Below the pieces are notes generated by a model that had not been told where the DNA came from, did no database searches, and worked only from the letters and a program-made list of their open reading frames with translations. A stretch of DNA of 22,809 nucleotides from an uncultured Lachnospiraceae bacterium (GTDB taxonomy: Bacteria; Bacillota; Clostridia; Lachnospirales; Lachnospiraceae). The stretch covers positions 1 to 22,809 of the forward strand of contig CAJTSB010000040.1 in assembly GCA_910578825.1 (NCBI GenBank), written 5' to 3'. Positions 1 through 7,151 of this stretch are shown here, piece by piece (the stretch's first letter is position 1; the number at the start of each line of letters is the position of its first letter). Both the position numbers and the translations under genes were made by a program.

Positions 1-88
1 ACGGGGAGATTTTATTTTGTCAAAGTTCAATTTTCATTCTCTATAGGAATGCTTACCATTAAAATCCAAAACTATAACAGTTCCTGTT

Positions 89-1828
89 TTATATCTTAAA
101 TTTCCCCACCTCCTGATTTAACTGATTTGCGATATCCATATTAGAATTTGCCTCTTCACCAATTCCCCCCACATTATTTGTCAAATCAACCGATTTCTCC
201 GTCACACTGCTTACTCCCTGCGCACTCTCGCTCACAGCAATCCTGAGATCTCCTATCGCAGTCTTAATCATATCCATCTGTTCCTTCAACTGCCTGCTCT
301 CCTCTGCAAATTCCCACATCATCTGATTCATCTTCCCGACGTCACTCTGATATGTTTCACTGACCTGAAGCAGCCTGCTATATCCACCCATCGCTGTTTC
401 ATTCATGAAATGTACCATTTCCTCCGCTTCCTCTGCGAGTTCATCCACTGTTTTTATGACGTCTGAAGTCACTTTTTGTATCCTTGCTGCCGCCTGCGCT
501 GAATTAAGGGCAAGCTTTCCAATCTCATCAGCAACTACCACAAATCCTCTTCCTGCCTCTCCTGCCTTCGCCGCCTCAATGCTTGCATTTAATGACAGAA
601 GATTTGTCTCCTCCGTAATATCAATGATATTTTTTGTAAGTTCACGTACCTCTTCCACTTGCCTGGATTTCTCAATCTTCTGCTGAAGCATCTGCACCAT
701 TTCAGCAGCCTGTATTTTCGCATCCTGCTGCTCTTCTGCCGCCTTATGATATACTGACCCGGCATGTTCCATAATCTGTCCGGAAGACGTATTCCCACTC
801 TCTGCCTGACTGGAAATTCCCTCTATCAACTCAAAGATTTGCACAATCGCTTCATTTACCTGATCCAGGGACGAACTGGATTCCTCCATTGCTGCGCTCA
901 TCTGTTCCATTGTCGCAGAGACATCCGTAATACTCATTTCTGCATGAGCCAGATCTTCCGCTATAATAGTGGAAGAGCCATTTAAATGTTGAGATCCCTT
1001 CGAAATATTGAGCATGATATTTCTTATATATGACAAAAGATCGTTTACATTATTCGCAATCAGCTCCATCTCATCACCCGTATGAACCTCAAGCCTCTGC
1101 GTCAAATCTCCTTCATTATTCACCAGCTCATAAATCTTCTGATCCACAGCACGCAGACTCCTTATGATCGTGGTAACGATGACATTGATTATCAAAAGCA
1201 CAATCAGCATACAAATAACTGTAATACCTGCAACCTGCCACAAAATCGTATTCAGACGCCCAACAACACCGGAAGCATCATAATCACAGCCGACGACTCC
1301 CACAACCCTTGCTCCGCTGCCATCCATAACCGGCATATAGGCAGAAATTAATTCTCCGTTCTCTGTGTAATCAATAAAGCCCTGTACATATCCCTGACCC
1401 GCAAATACCCCCTGCAGTTCCTGATAAGACGCCTCAAACGGCTCCCCCATATCAACACAACTTTCTGTCTCATCCGTGTCAATTCCATAATAAACCTGTT
1501 TTCCGTCTGTATATAAGGTATACAGATATTTAATGCCACATTCCTCACGTATGTCCCTCATGGTAGATAGCATTTCCCCATAGCCTGGACTCTGAACGCC
1601 CTCTCGCGTGATTTGCTCCAATGCATCTCCATCAATAACTTTCACGGAAATTTTGGCAGCCATCTGTGCCTCTTCCACGCCCATCGCTATCAGCCCGTCC
1701 TTCGTCCGCATATAAGCGCTTACGCCCATAATCACACATAACGCCATAATTAAAATACTTGTAGGAAATAAAATTTTACTGCGAATACTCAAACCCCTCG
1801 TTCGCTTTTTTCTCTTCAATTCTTCCAC
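89..1828 (-). CDS. Methyl-accepting chemotaxis protein (Cache-like sensor, HAMP, MCP signalling domain)
   Basis: This is a transmembrane chemoreceptor that passes ligand binding to CheA/CheW. The 579-residue protein has a basic N-terminus, TM1 at about 20-40, an extracellular region of about 150 residues that resembles a Cache fold, TM2 at about 196-220, a HAMP linker, and a long coiled-coil cytoplasmic domain. The highly conserved signalling tip (ITEETNLLSLNASIEAAKAG, then GRGFVVVADEIGKLA) is intact. The stop is TAA at 89-91. The longest start is GTG at 1828, but AAGGGG abuts it. A TTG three codons in (1819) has better spacing (about 8 nt), so the true protein may begin there. It is transcribed alone from the promoter at 1911-1939, through a leader with a 10-bp inverted repeat. 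The ligand cannot be told from sequence. The family assignment is secure. Confidence 0.96.
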   Translation of the reverse strand: MEELKRKKRTRGLSIRSKILFPTSILIMALCVIMGVSAYMRTKDGLIAMGVEEAQMAAKISVKVIDGDALEQITREGVQSPGYGEMLSTMRDIREECGIKYLYTLYTDGKQVYYGIDTDETESCVDMGEPFEASYQELQGVFAGQGYVQGFIDYTENGELISAYMPVMDGSGARVVGVVGCDYDASGVVGRLNTILWQVAGITVICMLIVLLIINVIVTTIIRSLRAVDQKIYELVNNEGDLTQRLEVHTGDEMELIANNVNDLLSYIRNIMLNISKGSQHLNGSSTIIAEDLAHAEMSITDVSATMEQMSAAMEESSSSLDQVNEAIVQIFELIEGISSQAESGNTSSGQIMEHAGSVYHKAAEEQQDAKIQAAEMVQMLQQKIEKSRQVEEVRELTKNIIDITEETNLLSLNASIEAAKAGEAGRGFVVVADEIGKLALNSAQAAARIQKVTSDVIKTVDELAEEAEEMVHFMNETAMGGYSRLLQVSETYQSDVGKMNQMMWEFAEESRQLKEQMDMIKTAIGDLRIAVSESAQGVSSVTEKSVDLTNNVGGIGEEANSNMDIANQLNQEVGKFKI

Positions 1829-1850
1829 CCCTTCTCATCTGGTACAACGC

Positions 1851-1887
1851 GTGAAAATACTGCCCGTTACAATTGCTGTATTTTCAC
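1851..1887 (-). promoter_or_regulatory. Perfect 10-bp inverted repeat in the leader of the chemoreceptor gene
   Basis: GTGAAAATAC (1851-1860) and GTATTTTCAC (1878-1887) are perfect complements separated by 17 nt. They lie between the predicted promoter (1911-1939) and the start codon near 1828. The repeat could be a repressor operator or an RNA hairpin in the 5' UTR. No T-tract follows, so it is not a standard terminator. Confidence 0.6.
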
Positions 1888-1910
1888 ATTTCAATAAATC
1901 TCTGATAATA

Positions 1911-1939
1911 AGTATAACATGTCTCAAAAAAGAAAACAA
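1911..1939 (-). promoter_or_regulatory. Sigma-A-type promoter for the chemoreceptor gene
   Basis: Read on the minus strand, TTGTTT (1934-1939) and TATACT (1911-1916) are separated by exactly 17 nt. The site lies about 85-90 nt upstream of the start codon, with no other gene between. The -35 is only a partial match and the -10 is good. Confidence 0.6.
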
Positions 1940-2002
1940 TTGATGTATTTTCCAAAACGAAACATGAAGAACTTAGCCAACAAGTCCCTTCCTAATTAAA
2001 AT

Positions 2003-2032
2003 AACCCCCGAAAACTAAAGTTTCCGGGGGTT
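2003..2032 (-). terminator. Rho-independent terminator of the tRNA-Glu/tRNA-Cys transcript
   Basis: On the minus strand, AACCCCCG plus AAACT pair across a short loop with AGTTT and CGGGGGTT, and a T-rich stretch follows. It begins six nt after the 3' end of tRNA-Cys. Confidence 0.85.
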
Positions 2033-2037
2033 ACTAG

Positions 2038-2109
2038 AGGCGCAGACCGGATTTGAACCGGTGAATCAGGGTGTTGCAGACCCATGCCTTACCACTTGGC
2101 TACTGCGCC
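2038..2109 (-). tRNA. tRNA-Cys (GCA)
   Basis: A 72-nt cloverleaf can be drawn. The acceptor GGCGCAG pairs with CTGCGCC, the discriminator base is U, the T-arm is CCGGTTCAAATCCGG, and the anticodon stem GGGT/ACCC encloses loop CTGCAAC, giving anticodon GCA. The CCA end is not encoded. It lies downstream of tRNA-Glu in the same direction and is followed at once by a terminator, so the two are probably co-transcribed. Confidence 0.95.
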
Positions 2110-2216
2110 ATATTTACTTTTCCGACTGTCCTAGGCTATTTTAACAAATACTTTCCTATTCGTCAAGACATCTGAGAATCTTTTCTAACATATTATATGC
2201 AAAAAAATGATTTTAA

Positions 2217-2288
2217 TGACTCCTACGGGAATCGAACCCGTGTTACCGCCGTGAAAGGGCGATGTCTTAACCGCTTGACCAAGGAGCC
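2217..2288 (-). tRNA. tRNA-Glu (UUC)
   Basis: A 72-nt cloverleaf: acceptor GGCTCCT pairs with AGGAGTC (one G-U), the T-arm is ACGGGTTCGATTCCCGT, and the anticodon stem CGCC/GGCG encloses loop CTTTCAC, giving anticodon TTC. The discriminator is A and CCA is not encoded. It is the first gene of a two-tRNA transcript from the promoter at 2362-2390. Confidence 0.96.
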
Positions 2289-2361
2289 AGAAACCGTGAA
2301 ACGATACCAACCACCATGCTCCGCTATAAAACGACGTGGTACCATACCAACAACAGTTAGA

Positions 2362-2390
2362 ATAGTACCACATCTTCTTAATGTTTGCAA
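2362..2390 (-). promoter_or_regulatory. Promoter of the tRNA-Glu/tRNA-Cys unit
   Basis: On the minus strand, TTGCAA (2385-2390) and TACTAT (2362-2367) are separated by exactly 17 nt. This is close to the sigma-A consensus, about 74 nt before the mature 5' end of tRNA-Glu. Confidence 0.75.
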
Positions 2391-2469
2391 GCATTTTTCG
2401 AAAGTTATCTTGAAAATCCATTTTATCTGATCCAAACAGGCAACTCACTGTTTCATAAACGAAGATCCA

Positions 2470-3582
2470 TTACTTGATAATCGGCAATTCTACGCCGTCT
2501 ACAGATACAGATTCGACATCATCTATATTGATGAACCGATTAAATTTGGAAATAAACGCGCATTTCATATTGTGATCCTCTCCACTTCCGCCACCACTGC
2601 AACTGAAACCTCCAAGAAATCGCTCACCGCTCATATCCACCGTATCTGACTTGTAACCAATGATTTCTATTCCATCCTTTCCACCTGATATCGGCTCCCA
2701 GTTGCCTTCCGGAAGGGCTTGCACTACGCTGGCTGTGGTGCCGTCTTTCATTTTAATTTCTACAATGTTAAACGGTCCCTTATCATTTTCCAGATCAAAA
2801 TCCGTATCAAAAAACATCCTCATTCCTCCGCCGGTAAGCGAAACCTTAACACAATGTTCCAGCGAACTTCCGTCCAGCTGCAGGTTCGGCATTGTACCAG
2901 TGGGTTCTAATACAAATGGTCCGATTTTCTTGTAAGTAGGGAATCCATGTTCGTTGAGTCCTCCATCTTTTACTTCAATCGTATATACCTGTGCATCCGG
3001 TGAAATTCCTTCCGTTGCGTTGGGACTCTCTTCTTCTCCTCCGCCCGTATAGGCAAGCATCAGGGAATAATGTTTGGTGAAAGACGTACCGTCTTCACTC
3101 ATAACCGGCTCACTGGAAGTCAACGTCATACTGCCAAAACTGTTAAAACGCGGATTGACCACATATACATCCGGATCATCCAGACGCGACCCATCAAGCG
3201 AATCTGTGCGGATGGTAAAATATGCCATCCCATTGTCCTTATCATACCAGTATCTCTCCAGTGTAAACTGTAGGTTACCATCGGTCAAGGTCTCTCCGGA
3301 TTCACGGAACATCTTTGACATCATTTCTGCTTCTTCGCCATTGTTTTCATACAACGACTGCAGCAAATCCCAGGCGTTCATTCCAGTTGCCGCAAAACAA
3401 ATCCCGTTCACACTCAGGATAATTACTGCGATTCCCGCAGCAATCGCTACCATCTGTGCCTTCCATTTCTGACTCCATTGTTCTTTTCTTTTCATCGTAT
3501 TTTCCATCATTTCCATTCCCCTTTCCTCAGATAATCTGATGTCTGAAATAGCTTCCTTATAAGTGTTATGCTCTAATAGCAT
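2470..3582 (-). CDS. DUF4179-type membrane protein, probable anti-sigma factor
   Basis: This protein of about 370 residues has a short cytoplasmic N-terminus (the NTYKEAISDIRLSEE stretch is typical of the family), one membrane segment near 43-65, and a large extracytoplasmic domain of about 300 residues. That layout matches the DUF4179 anti-sigma/RsiV-like partners of Firmicutes ECF sigma factors. It overlaps the end of the sigma gene by 17 nt, which implies translational coupling. I choose ATG at 3582 because AAAGGAG lies 8 nt upstream. An in-frame GTG at 3591 would place the ribosome site inside the coding region. The inferred job is to hold the sigma factor inactive until an envelope signal arrives. 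The signal is unknown. Confidence 0.85.
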   Translation of the reverse strand: MLLEHNTYKEAISDIRLSEERGMEMMENTMKRKEQWSQKWKAQMVAIAAGIAVIILSVNGICFAATGMNAWDLLQSLYENNGEEAEMMSKMFRESGETLTDGNLQFTLERYWYDKDNGMAYFTIRTDSLDGSRLDDPDVYVVNPRFNSFGSMTLTSSEPVMSEDGTSFTKHYSLMLAYTGGGEEESPNATEGISPDAQVYTIEVKDGGLNEHGFPTYKKIGPFVLEPTGTMPNLQLDGSSLEHCVKVSLTGGGMRMFFDTDFDLENDKGPFNIVEIKMKDGTTASVVQALPEGNWEPISGGKDGIEIIGYKSDTVDMSGERFLGGFSCSGGGSGEDHNMKCAFISKFNRFINIDDVESVSVDGVELPIIK

Positions 3583-4075
3583 CTTCCTCACTCCTTTCCA
3601 GTTGCCGTTTTATTTTTTCCCGTCCACGCTGCAACTGCGTCTGAATGGTACTTTCCGATTTACGCAATAGCTGTGCAATCTCCCGCACAGAATATTCCTC
3701 ATAATAATACAGATGAATCGGAATACGGTATTTTTCCGGCAAATCCAGAATCGCAGCCTTCAATGAATCAAAGGCATCCTTTGTGTCTCCCGGAAAAGCA
3801 TCATCCGCATCCCACTCCTGCAATTGCACCATATCGCGATTCCACTTGCTTTTCAGCAAATTCTTGCAAACGTTGATGGTTGTGCGGATAAACCAGGCCT
3901 TTTCATGCTCGGGAGACTTAAACCTGGGATGATATTTCATGTATTTGAAAAACACTTCCTGAAAAGCGTCCTCCGCTTGGTATTTGTCCTTACAATATGC
4001 CCATGCCAGCTTATAAATCATATCATTATATCGTTTATAACACCCGAGTATCTCTTCTTTCTCCCTTGTTTTCAT
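3566..4075 (-). CDS. ECF-type RNA polymerase sigma factor (sigma-70 family)
   Basis: The 169-residue protein has sigma region 2 at about 14-80 (AYCKDKYQAEDAFQEVF with the following AWFIRTTINVCKNLLKSKW) and sigma region 4 at about 105-158 (LPEKYRIPIHLYYYEEYSV then a helix-turn-helix EIAQLLRKSESTIQTQLQRG). Regions 1 and 3 are absent, as in ECF sigma factors. The start ATG at 4075 has an excellent AGGAGG 8 nt upstream. It is followed, with a 17-nt overlap, by the membrane partner, which is the usual sigma/anti-sigma arrangement. The pair probably directs an envelope-stress regulon and its own promoter, but I could not identify that promoter convincingly. Confidence 0.93.
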   Translation of the reverse strand: MKTREKEEILGCYKRYNDMIYKLAWAYCKDKYQAEDAFQEVFFKYMKYHPRFKSPEHEKAWFIRTTINVCKNLLKSKWNRDMVQLQEWDADDAFPGDTKDAFDSLKAAILDLPEKYRIPIHLYYYEEYSVREIAQLLRKSESTIQTQLQRGREKIKRQLERSEEDAIRA

Positions 4076-4189
4076 AGTCGGTACCTCCTATATAAAGAAA
4101 ACAATTCAGCATGACATAATATCTCATTTGGGAAATATTAATTTATTTTTCTATTTAATATCCCAAAAAATTCCTTTAAACTACGTTGC

Positions 4190-4768
4190 TCAGATAGAAA
4201 AAAGCTTTGCCATCAAGTAAACAATAATGAAAGCTATCGCTGCACTTCCAAACATATACATTACAGTTTGATATGGACGTTTTCCGATTTCCTGTTGTTC
4301 CTCCATCTCATCTAATCTTCTTCCTTCAGTAAAGGCAACAATTTCTTTATAGGTTGTAAGATGATTTTCTTTTTTGACTTTATCTGCTTTAAATGCAAAA
4401 TATCCAGCGATTGCGTACACTGCACTCCACGGAATCAGTCCATACCAGTCCATGAAAGCTATAAACGGAACAAATGTAATGGCTGTCAGAATCAAAAATA
4501 CAGCATATATACCGCCATATTTATTGAGTTTTTTAATTTCTGTTTCCTTAATTTCTTTTTTCATAATTTCAACATCTCCTTTCACTAATTGGTCAAGAGA
4601 TACGTTAAAAAAAGAACTTAGCAGTAATATGCTATGAATATCCGGATAATTTTTCCCCGTTTCCCAATTAGAAACTGTCTGTCTGCTCACATAGACCTTT
4701 TCTGCCAGTTCTTCTTGAGAAATCCCCATATGACTGCGATATTTTTTTATTTGTGCACCAACTTCCAA
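4190..4768 (-). CDS. XRE-family helix-turn-helix regulator with membrane C-terminus
   Basis: This is a transcriptional regulator of about 192 residues. An N-terminal HTH_3 domain (about 1-62) carries the standard pattern MGISQEELAEKVYVSRQTVS, NWETGKNYPDI and LDQLVKGD. Hydrophobic segments at about 84-104, 108-126 and 166-188 make it a membrane-tethered member of the group common in Clostridia. The open frame extends to an ATG at 4813. I prefer the TTG at 4768 because AAGGAG lies 8 nt upstream and family members start right at LEVGAQIKKYR. Part of the HTH-coding DNA (4671-4737) recurs as a dead 67-bp copy at 11110-11176. The target genes are unknown. Confidence 0.88.
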   Translation of the reverse strand: MEVGAQIKKYRSHMGISQEELAEKVYVSRQTVSNWETGKNYPDIHSILLLSSFFNVSLDQLVKGDVEIMKKEIKETEIKKLNKYGGIYAVFLILTAITFVPFIAFMDWYGLIPWSAVYAIAGYFAFKADKVKKENHLTTYKEIVAFTEGRRLDEMEEQQEIGKRPYQTVMYMFGSAAIAFIIVYLMAKLFSI

Positions 4769-4874
4769 CTTTCTTTCTCCTTCCTTCGTTTGTCGATTAA
4801 TATGTATCCTCAAACCACCAGAATCTTATCATTCAACAAACCCAGTTTCTACCAAAAAGATTTGACTTTAGCCA

Positions 4875-4910
4875 AAATCCCTATGCCAAATCCTTTTGAC
4901 ATAGGGATTT
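4875..4910. repeat. 11-bp perfect inverted repeat upstream of the XRE gene
   Basis: AAATCCCTATG (4875-4885) and CATAGGGATTT (4900-4910) are perfect complements with a 14-nt loop. The repeat lies about 107 nt upstream of the proposed XRE start. It could be an operator (XRE proteins often autoregulate at palindromes) or a hairpin terminator for lost upstream DNA. A short T-run follows on the minus strand only. Confidence 0.55.
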
Positions 4911-4980
4911 ATCCGTGTTTATTATAATCCTACTTATCTTTTGGGGAAATACTGTTTTTGCTAGTTATATACATATCCGT

Positions 4981-5057
4981 TCTGATTCTTATAGCAAAAT
5001 CCGTCCCACATCGCTGGAGCATTAGATACCGACAAAAAAGCCACAGCATTACACCGT
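4981..5057. repeat. Degenerate direct repeat, left copy (second block)
   Basis: This 77-bp stretch aligns with 11182-11256. Shared blocks include CCCACATCGCTGGA and ACCGACAAAAAAGCCAC, then GCATTACACCGT. The other block of the same repeat lies inside the XRE gene (4671-4737). At the left site the two blocks are about 240 bp apart; at the right site they are almost adjacent. The similarity stops at base 5057, within the stem of the hairpin at 5034-5061. Confidence 0.8.
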
Positions 5058-5061
5058 GGCT
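5034..5061 (-). terminator. Orphan Rho-independent terminator
   Basis: On the minus strand AGCCACGG pairs with CTGTGGCT over a 7-nt loop and a run of T follows. No gene on the minus strand now lies directly upstream; the next sequence is the plus-strand regulator operon. It therefore looks like a remnant of a neighbour that has been displaced. Confidence 0.65.
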
Positions 5062-5063
5062 AA

Positions 5064-5089
5064 AACAACTCGGTTAATAGCCGAGTGCT
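5064..5089 (-). repeat. tRNA-Asn anticodon-arm-like fragment
   Basis: These 26 nt match 13754-13779, the anticodon-arm region of the tRNA-Asn relic, in the same orientation and with a single mismatch at the first anticodon base (ATT instead of GTT). D-arm, T-arm and acceptor are absent, so it is not a tRNA gene. It may be an attachment-site remnant or a hairpin of chance similarity. Confidence 0.55.
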
Positions 5090-5194
5090 TACAGACTGGC
5101 TGTATCAGAAGCCCAATGTAATTGTGAATCTGACTAACTACTAAAACTTCAAATAATAAAATTCTAAAAAAAGAAGAAAAAAGCATTTACTGTA

Positions 5195-5223
5195 ACATTT
5201 CACGGACATTTATCTGTTATACT
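5195..5223 (+). promoter_or_regulatory. Regulator promoter with tandem ACATTT boxes
   Basis: ACATTT at 5195-5200 and again at 5206-5211 (11-bp period) precede a -10 TATACT at 5218-5223. The first box sits exactly where a -35 would be (17-nt spacer). The same geometry occurs at 7079-7107 before the ABC operon. An 11-bp direct repeat is the typical binding pattern of OmpR-family regulators, so autoregulation is inferred. Confidence 0.7.
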
Positions 5224-5251
5224 ATCTGCATAAAAACGAAGGAGTGATTAA

Positions 5252-5944
5252 ATGAAACAGATTTTAATTGTCGAGGATGACAGTTTCTTGAACAAGATGT
5301 TAGCCTACAACCTGATTGCTGATGGTTACAATGTGACCTCTGTCCTGAATGCAAGGACAGCCACCGAAGCCTTGACCACACATGAATTTGATTTAGTTCT
5401 GTTGGACATTAACCTGCCGGATGGGAACGGGTATGACCTGTGTAGGTTAATTAAACCGGAACAACCAGACACCATAGTGATTTTCCTGACTGCCAACGAT
5501 CAGGAGAGCGACCAGATACGGGGATATGAGGTCGGGGCTGTTGATTATATAACAAAGCCTTTTGTCATAGGAGCTTTGCAGCGAAAAATCAAAGCCATGT
5601 TCTCTATGCTGGAACACCACAGACCAGCAAAGGATATTTATGATGATGGACGACTATTTTTAGACTTCTCCGAACAGTCTGCAACTTTAAACGGGAAACC
5701 CATAAATTTATCTTCGATGGAATATAAGATGCTGAATCTGTTCCGTAGAAATTCCCGGCAAGTGCTAACCCGTGGGCAGCTTTTAGAAAAACTGTGGGAC
5801 ACAGATGAAAAATTTGTGGACGAACATACTCTGACAACCTCCATTAGTCGTATTCGCAATAAGATTGAATCCGATGGTGGAACACCCTATATCAAGACCG
5901 TTTATGGTATGGGTTATCAATGGACAGGAGGTGAGGCAAAGTGA
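5252..5944 (+). CDS. OmpR-family response regulator
   Basis: This 230-residue protein receives phosphate from the kinase encoded next to it and controls transcription. The receiver domain (1-115) has the acidic pair E8/D9/D10, phosphoacceptor D52 (LLDINLPDGNG), T80 and K102 (TKPF). The C-terminal winged helix (about 130-227) ends with the usual VDEHTLTTSISRIRNKIE and VYGMGYQW. ATG at 5252 follows GGAG with good spacing. Its last four bases (GTGA) overlap the kinase start. It closely fits the regulators that sit beside peptide-sensing ABC transporters. The direct-repeat boxes before this gene and before the ABC operon are its likely binding sites. Confidence 0.95.
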   Translation: MKQILIVEDDSFLNKMLAYNLIADGYNVTSVLNARTATEALTTHEFDLVLLDINLPDGNGYDLCRLIKPEQPDTIVIFLTANDQESDQIRGYEVGAVDYITKPFVIGALQRKIKAMFSMLEHHRPAKDIYDDGRLFLDFSEQSATLNGKPINLSSMEYKMLNLFRRNSRQVLTRGQLLEKLWDTDEKFVDEHTLTTSISRIRNKIESDGGTPYIKTVYGMGYQWTGGEAK

Positions 5945-6972
5945 AACATATCTCCTTTTCGGCAAAGCGGCTGTTCCAGTGGGTTACGGCAGCGATGATT
6001 TTTTCCATGATTGTGATTACCATAAGTTTTTTTCGTGTAACAAAACAGAGGGAGATATTATTTGCAGGCGGGGCATTGTTACTGTGTGCTCTTATTTGGC
6101 TCTTTGTGCTGACGCAGATATTTGGAAAGCAGCTTGCTCTATTTACCTCCGACCTGTGCCAGACATTAGACCATATGATTACCGGAAATGAAGAACCAAA
6201 CTACATAAAAGACAGTGAAACGCAACTTGCCAGAATCAGCCACCGACTGTTAAGACTTTATCAGATTATGCAAGACAATCAAAGAAAGGTAGACGAAGAA
6301 CGTCAGGAACTGCAATCCCTTGTGTCTGATATTTCACATCAGGTAAAAACGCCGGTTAGTAATTTGAAAATGGTAACAGACACTTTACTGACCCACCCTG
6401 TATCTGACACAGAACGCACCGATTTTATCCGTGGGATTCGCAGTCAAACGGATAAACTGGATTTTCTGTTTCAGGCTCTTGTAAAAACATCCCGATTGGA
6501 AACGGGCGTCATTCGTCTGGAAAAGAAATCGTGCAAACTTTTTGATACTGTGGCGCAGGCCATGAGTGGGATTGTCTATACGGCGGAGAAAAAGAAGATT
6601 GCTGTGTCGGTAGAGTGCCCGGAGCATTTAACCTTATCCCACGACAGTAAATGGACAACAGAAGCACTGTTTAATCTTCTGGACAATGCTGTAAAATATA
6701 CCCCATCAAACGGAAAGATTGCCGTTTCTGTGTTTCAATGGGAAATGTATGTGGAAATCAGAGTCAGCGATACGGGCAAAGGGATTTCCGAGAGCAATCA
6801 GGCAGCTATCTTTCGGCGTTTCTATCGTGAGGAAGAAGTACACAAAGAACAAGGTGTTGGCATTGGCCTGTATCTGGCTCGTCAGATTGTGATGCAGCAA
6901 GGCGGCTATATTAAAGTAACTTCGACACCCGGACAAGGTTCTATTTTTTCTATCATGCTTCCTGTGCAATAA
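5941..6972 (+). CDS. Sensor histidine kinase (short extracellular loop)
   Basis: This 343-residue membrane kinase has two TM helices (about 12-33 and 38-61) separated by only a few residues, so there is little outside domain. This is the intramembrane-sensing type, in which a partner ABC permease often detects the drug. HisKA has H133 in SDISHQVKTPVSNL. The ATPase domain shows the N box FNLLDNAVKYTP, the G1 box DTGKGIS and the G2 box GVGIGLYLA. The start is GTG at 5941, overlapping the regulator stop by four bases (GTGA). A strong terminator at 6978-7017 ends this two-gene unit. Confidence 0.95.
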   Translation: MKHISFSAKRLFQWVTAAMIFSMIVITISFFRVTKQREILFAGGALLLCALIWLFVLTQIFGKQLALFTSDLCQTLDHMITGNEEPNYIKDSETQLARISHRLLRLYQIMQDNQRKVDEERQELQSLVSDISHQVKTPVSNLKMVTDTLLTHPVSDTERTDFIRGIRSQTDKLDFLFQALVKTSRLETGVIRLEKKSCKLFDTVAQAMSGIVYTAEKKKIAVSVECPEHLTLSHDSKWTTEALFNLLDNAVKYTPSNGKIAVSVFQWEMYVEIRVSDTGKGISESNQAAIFRRFYREEEVHKEQGVGIGLYLARQIVMQQGGYIKVTSTPGQGSIFSIMLPVQ

Positions 6973-6977
6973 ATTAC

Positions 6978-7017
6978 GGCGGATGGCCTTTCTCTGGCTA
7001 TCCGCCATGTTTTTTTT
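6978..7017 (+). terminator. Rho-independent terminator after the two-component genes
   Basis: GGCGGAT-GGCC (6978-6988) pairs with GGC-ATCCGCC (6996-7006), and a run of T follows at 7010-7017. It begins six nt after the kinase stop and separates the regulator genes from the ABC operon, which has its own promoter. Confidence 0.9.
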
Positions 7018-7018
7018 G

Positions 7019-7084
7019 AAATGTCCGAGCCTTGTAACATTTTACCCCGATTTTCAATAAAATTTTTTGTTACCTCGGACATTT
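7019..7084 (+). repeat. Long interrupted inverted repeat overlapping the ABC-operon control region
   Basis: The outer arms AAATGTCCGAG (7019-7029) and CTCGGACATTT (7074-7084) are perfect complements. The inner arms GTAACA (7034-7039) and TGTTAC (7068-7073) extend the pairing past a 4-nt bulge. The right arm contains the first ACATTT box of the ABC promoter, and the left arm holds the same box reversed. It may form a looped regulator-binding array. Confidence 0.7.
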
Positions 7085-7107
7085 CTGTGACATTTGGGTT
7101 TTACAAT
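7079..7107 (+). promoter_or_regulatory. ABC-operon promoter with tandem ACATTT boxes
   Basis: ACATTT at 7079-7084 and 7090-7095 (11-bp period) lie before a -10 TACAAT at 7102-7107, with a 17-nt spacer from the first box to the -10. The distances are identical to those of the regulator promoter at 5195-5223, which supports activation by the same response regulator. Confidence 0.7.
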
Positions 7108-7151
7108 GACTTTATCAACAGGCAGGTGCCTTGAAAGGAGTATTTTTGAAT

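Noticed and set aside
76..88. Terminator after the chemoreceptor gene (AACAG/CTGTT hairpin)
   Set aside because: The stem is only 5 bp with a weak T-run and overlaps the stop region; too little to call.
2185..2448. Overlapping open frames on both strands (up to 87 codons) in the tRNA region
   Set aside because: They run through the tRNA-Glu gene and its promoter, have no ribosome sites and mirror each other; they are by-products of the tRNA sequence.
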